Assembly: GCA_020850615.1 (NCBI GenBank)
Contig: JADZEI010000074.1
Span: forward strand, 1 to 64,000
Direction: 5' to 3'
Origin: Dehalococcoidia bacterium
Lineage (GTDB): Bacteria > Chloroflexota > Dehalococcoidia > Tepidiformales > Tepidiformaceae
Length of the DNA: 64,000 bases
Below are positions 61,205 to 64,000 of this stretch, in pieces; position 1 is the stretch's first letter, and each line of letters opens with the position of its first letter. The position numbers and the translations under genes were made by a program. The notes below the pieces were generated by a model. It saw only the letters and a program-made list of their open reading frames with translations, was not told the origin of the DNA and did no database searches.

Positions 61205-61708
61205 ATGAAGCAGTACGCGAATCCGCCGCAGATGAGCATCGACCCGGCGAAGAAGTACAGCGCCACGATCGAGACCACGGCCGGCACCATGACCGCCGAG
61301 CTCTTCCCCGGCGATGCCCCGAACACCGTGAACAACTTCGTCTTCCTCGCTCGCGACGAGTACTACAACGACGTCATCTTCCACCGCGTGATCAGCGGTT
61401 TCATGATCCAGGGCGGCGACCCGACCGGCACCGGCCGCGGCGGCCCCGGCTACCGCTTCGCCGACGAGCCCGTCTCCCGCAAGTACCTCCGCGGCACGCT
61501 CGCGATGGCGAACGCCGGCCCGAACACCAACGGCAGCCAGTTCTTCGTCATGCACGCGGACTACCCGCTCCCGCCGAGCTACACCATCTTCGGCAAGCTT
61601 ACCGCCGGCGAAGACGTCCTCGATGCCATCGCCAGCGCGAAGACTGGCGCCCAGGACCGCCCGAACGAACCGGTCGAAATCAAGTCCATCACCATCACCG
61701 AGGCGTAG
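61205..61708 (+). CDS. Peptidyl-prolyl cis-trans isomerase, cyclophilin type
   Basis: A 167-residue cytoplasmic cyclophilin. The active-site region FHRVISGFMIQGGDPTG, ANAGPNTNGSQFFV and the end VEIKSITITE are clear. It speeds proline isomerisation in protein folding. GGAGA precedes the ATG. Likely the second gene after the DinB-like protein, 45 bases on. Confidence 0.92.
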   Translation: MKQYANPPQMSIDPAKKYSATIETTAGTMTAELFPGDAPNTVNNFVFLARDEYYNDVIFHRVISGFMIQGGDPTGTGRGGPGYRFADEPVSRKYLRGTLAMANAGPNTNGSQFFVMHADYPLPPSYTIFGKLTAGEDVLDAIASAKTGAQDRPNEPVEIKSITITEA

Positions 61709-61730
61709 TCCGCCCCGCCCGGCCCCCCGC

Positions 61731-61836
61731 CGGGTTCCCGGTTCCCAGTTCGAAGAGGCCATCGGGGCCGCGCCAGCGCTGCGCGGCCCCGTCCCGGCCC
61801 AATCGCAAATCGACAATCGGCAAATCGGCAATCCCT
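61731..61836. repeat. Heptamer tracts before the HAD gene end
   Basis: Two tracts: about 61731-61752 (GGGTTCC, CGGTTCC, CAGTTCG) and about 61800-61836 (CAAATCG, ACAATCGG, CAAATCG, GCAATC). The second runs into the HAD stop codon. Similar in kind to 356-390. Confidence 0.6.
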
Positions 61837-62545
61837 AGAACATCCCCAACAGCACGTCCCCCAGCTCACGCACCGTGTGCACCGACGTGTCTGGCACCTC
61901 GTCCCAGGTCCGCGGGAGCTGCTCGATGTGGCGGCCCGTCCGGAACAGCACCGCATACATCCCCAGCGCCCGCGCCGGCGCGATGTCGTTGTCGATGCGG
62001 TCGCCGACCATCACGCACTCCTCTGGCGCCACGCCCAGCGTCTCCGTCGCGTCCAGGAACACGCGCACGTCCGGCTTGCGGAAGCCGTGCGTGCCCGCCA
62101 CTCCCCGGTGCGTGAAGTACTGCCCCACCCCCAGCCGGTCCATCTCCTCGAGCGCCCACGCCGACTGGTTCGCGGCGATGCCGAATACCGCCCCTCGCTG
62201 CCGCAGCGCATCGAGCAGCTCGCCGATGCCCTCGCGCAGCTCCAGCCCGCCGCGCCGCTCCCGCCGGTCCGGCGTCCGCGCGCTCACCCGGTCGTGCACG
62301 CGCACAGCGAGCGCCTCGTCGCCGCGCGCCAGCTTCCAGATGATCGCCTTGTACGTATCCGGCGCGAAGCACTCGATCGCCCACCGGTTCGCCGCTTCGA
62401 ACCGCTCCTGGGTCACGTGCGCGCGCTCCAGCGCGAACGCCTCGCGGATGTCGTCGTCGATGAGCTGCTCGTGCAGCACCTCGCGGTCCAGTGGCCCGCC
62501 GATGTCGAACAGCACCGCCCGGAATCGCTGGTTGCCATGCGTCAT
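61835..62545 (-). CDS. HAD-superfamily hydrolase
   Basis: A 236-residue HAD subfamily I phosphatase-like protein. Motif I is LFDIGGPLD, so the usual acid at +2 is Gly; some HAD members share this, so activity may be altered. Motif II (IAANQS), motif III (Lys in FRKPDVRVF) and motif IV (VGDRIDNDIAPARALG) are present. Substrate unknown. A CAGAAT hexamer ends 6 bases before the ATG. Confidence 0.82.
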   Translation of the reverse strand: MTHGNQRFRAVLFDIGGPLDREVLHEQLIDDDIREAFALERAHVTQERFEAANRWAIECFAPDTYKAIIWKLARGDEALAVRVHDRVSARTPDRRERRGGLELREGIGELLDALRQRGAVFGIAANQSAWALEEMDRLGVGQYFTHRGVAGTHGFRKPDVRVFLDATETLGVAPEECVMVGDRIDNDIAPARALGMYAVLFRTGRHIEQLPRTWDEVPDTSVHTVRELGDVLLGMF

Positions 62546-62551
62546 GGCCGC

Positions 62552-62557
62552 ATTCTG
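62552..62557 (-). promoter_or_regulatory. Leaderless-type -10 (CAGAAT) of the HAD gene
   Basis: The hexamer ends 6 bases before the ATG. Confidence 0.4.
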
Positions 62558-62642
62558 TCAGCCCCGCGCGGTTTGGGCGCGCCCATGGGAAGGCGGCGTT
62601 ATCCTTACGGCTTCGCGCACCATGCGCCGGAGGGGGTACGGG

Positions 62643-64000
62643 ATGAAGGAACGCCGCATGTTCGGGCTCTGGGAGAGCCCGCTCTCCGCCCGCTCGCTCG
62701 CCAACGTTATCCGCCTCTCCGACCCCGCCTGGGACACCGACGGCCGGACCATCGGCTGGGTCGAAGGGCGCTCCGACCGCGGCGTCCTCGTCGTCCAGGA
62801 CCACGCCGAAGGCGGCGCCCCGCGCGACCTCACCCCGCCCGAGCTCTCGGTGCGCGCGTTCGTCGGCTACGGCGGCGGCGACATGACGCTGAGCCACGGC
62901 GCCGCCTACTTCGTGGGCCAGGCCGACCAGCGCATCTATCGCCAGGAGCTCGCCGGCGGCCCCGCGCGGCCAATCACGCCCGCCTTCGGCGCCGCCTCCA
63001 CGCCCACCGTCTCCCCCGACGGCCGCTGGCTCGTCTACGTCAGCACGTACGAAGACGTCGACGCGCTCGCAATCGTCGACACCGAAGGCCGCCGCTGGCC
63101 ACAGCGCATCGCCACCGGCCGCGACTTCTACATGCAGCCTGACTGGCACCCCGCCGGCGACCGGCTCGCCTGGGTCGAATGGGACCACCCGAACATGCCC
63201 TGGGACGGCACCGAGACGAAGCTCGCGAACGTGGTCTTCCCCGAGGGCGGCCTGCCCCAGCTCGCCGGCGCCACGACCATCGCGGGCGGCGCGTCCACCG
63301 CCACCTACCAGCCCATCTTCACCCGCGACGGCGCCGCCATGCTCTACGTCTCCGACGAGACCGGCTGGGGGCACGTCTACCGCCGCGACCTCGCCACCGG
63401 CGAGACCCGCCGTATCAGCAGCGGCGAGGGCGAGTTCGGCGAGCCCGCCTGGAACCAGGGCATGCGCCGCATCACCGTCACCCCGGCGGGCCGCGTCACC
63501 GGCGTCCGCACGAGGCTCGCGTTCGACACGCTCACGGTCGCGGAGCCCGGCGGCGAGCTGGCCGACCGCCCGGACCTGCACCCCGGCTACACCGCCATCG
63601 GCCTGCCCGTCGCCAGCCCCGCGGACGAGCGCATCGCCTTCTTCGGCGGCTCCGGTCAGCAGACCGCCCGCCTCGTGGTCGCCGATCTCGAGGCGCCGGG
63701 CGCGCCGCGCGTCCTGCGCCGCGCTTCGGGCGAAACCGTGCCCGCGGCAGCGCTCTCCGCGCCCCAGGCGGTCGACTGGCAGTCGTTCGATGGCGAGCTC
63801 GCCCACGGGCTCTACTACCCGCCCGCCAGCGCGCGTTTCGAAGCCGAGGGCGCGCCGCCGCTCGTGGTCGTGATCCACGGGGGGCCCACGAGCATGGTCG
63901 CCGCCGCCTGGAACGCCTACGCGCAGTTCTTCGCCACCCGCGGCTACGCCGTCCTCCTGCCGAACTACCGCGGCAGCACCGGCTACGGCCGCGAGTACAT
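62643..64000 (+). CDS. S9-family prolyl oligopeptidase, N-terminal part, cut by the window end
   Basis: An open frame of 452 codons that runs off the window. The N-terminal beta-propeller has WD/TolB-like repeats with the local pattern VSPDGRWLVYVS. The hydrolase begins near residue 380 (VDWQSFDGELAHGLYYPP) with the oxyanion-hole HGGPTS and YRGSTGYGREY. The Ser nucleophile lies beyond the end. No signal peptide. GGAGGGGG precedes the ATG. Confidence 0.88.
   Translation, partial: MKERRMFGLWESPLSARSLANVIRLSDPAWDTDGRTIGWVEGRSDRGVLVVQDHAEGGAPRDLTPPELSVRAFVGYGGGDMTLSHGAAYFVGQADQRIYRQELAGGPARPITPAFGAASTPTVSPDGRWLVYVSTYEDVDALAIVDTEGRRWPQRIATGRDFYMQPDWHPAGDRLAWVEWDHPNMPWDGTETKLANVVFPEGGLPQLAGATTIAGGASTATYQPIFTRDGAAMLYVSDETGWGHVYRRDLATGETRRISSGEGEFGEPAWNQGMRRITVTPAGRVTGVRTRLAFDTLTVAEPGGELADRPDLHPGYTAIGLPVASPADERIAFFGGSGQQTARLVVADLEAPGAPRVLRRASGETVPAAALSAPQAVDWQSFDGELAHGLYYPPASARFEAEGAPPLVVVIHGGPTSMVAAAWNAYAQFFATRGYAVLLPNYRGSTGYGREY

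Overview
The window looks like chromosomal DNA of a very GC-rich, probably aerobic member of the Chloroflexota, nearest in style to the Dehalococcoidia/Tepidiforma branch. The assignment is inference. It rests on a type-B succinate dehydrogenase (sdhCAB), an EF-G2-like GTPase, a split transketolase, crotonyl-CoA carboxylase/reductase, many genes that appear leaderless, and short tandem repeats at gene ends. I see no rRNA, tRNA, CRISPR array, integrase, transposase or prophage.

Layout. 1-2.4 kb: repeats, then E1 beta and E1 alpha of a 2-oxoacid dehydrogenase. 2.5-7.2 kb: hydrolase, GlcG-like protein, flavoprotein, and a csoR / trxA / trxB cluster with two matching CsoR-type operators. 7.2-11 kb: glpK-glpD-sir2 operon. 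11-13 kb: repeat element and acyl-CoA synthetase. 13-17 kb: galactokinase plus sugar nucleotidyltransferase, and split transketolase. 17-19.4 kb: secreted protein, JAMM peptidase, folP, folK. 19.6-30.4 kb: citrate synthase, GH36 alpha-galactosidase, membrane-anchored protein, acetyltransferase, exonuclease-helicase, EF-G2, membrane protein. 30.4-30.9 kb: a GC-poor island. 31-34 kb: a NuoG-like protein fused to DUF4332. 34-39.8 kb: orphan HicB-like protein, acetyltransferase, FprA-type reductase, CBS protein, tandem retropepsin-like proteins, AI-2E-type membrane protein. 39.9-43.4 kb: sdhCAB. 43.7-50.2 kb: secreted and small proteins, then two overlapping membrane-tethered LuxR-type regulators plus a truncated third copy. 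50.2-57.3 kb: rhodanese, ribosome hibernation factor, MOSC protein, a candidate structured RNA, ABC1 kinase, Ccr, two small basic paralogues. 57.3-64 kb: a 119-bp tandem array, SRAP protein, amidohydrolase, DinB-like protein, cyclophilin, HAD hydrolase and the start of an S9 peptidase.

The recognisable metabolism is heterotrophic: glycerol and galactoside use, CoA-ester activation, a 2-oxoacid dehydrogenase E1, citrate synthase, succinate dehydrogenase and Ccr. Regulation is compact. At least 16 genes have a TANNNT-like hexamer 6-7 bases before the start codon, which suggests leaderless mRNAs, and operon partners often overlap by GTGA or ATGA. The points most worth a second look are the paired membrane-bound LuxR-type regulators, the NuoG-DUF4332 fusion, the tandem retropepsins whose divergence is confined to one patch, the CsoR-thioredoxin circuit, and the repeats that form gene 3' ends.
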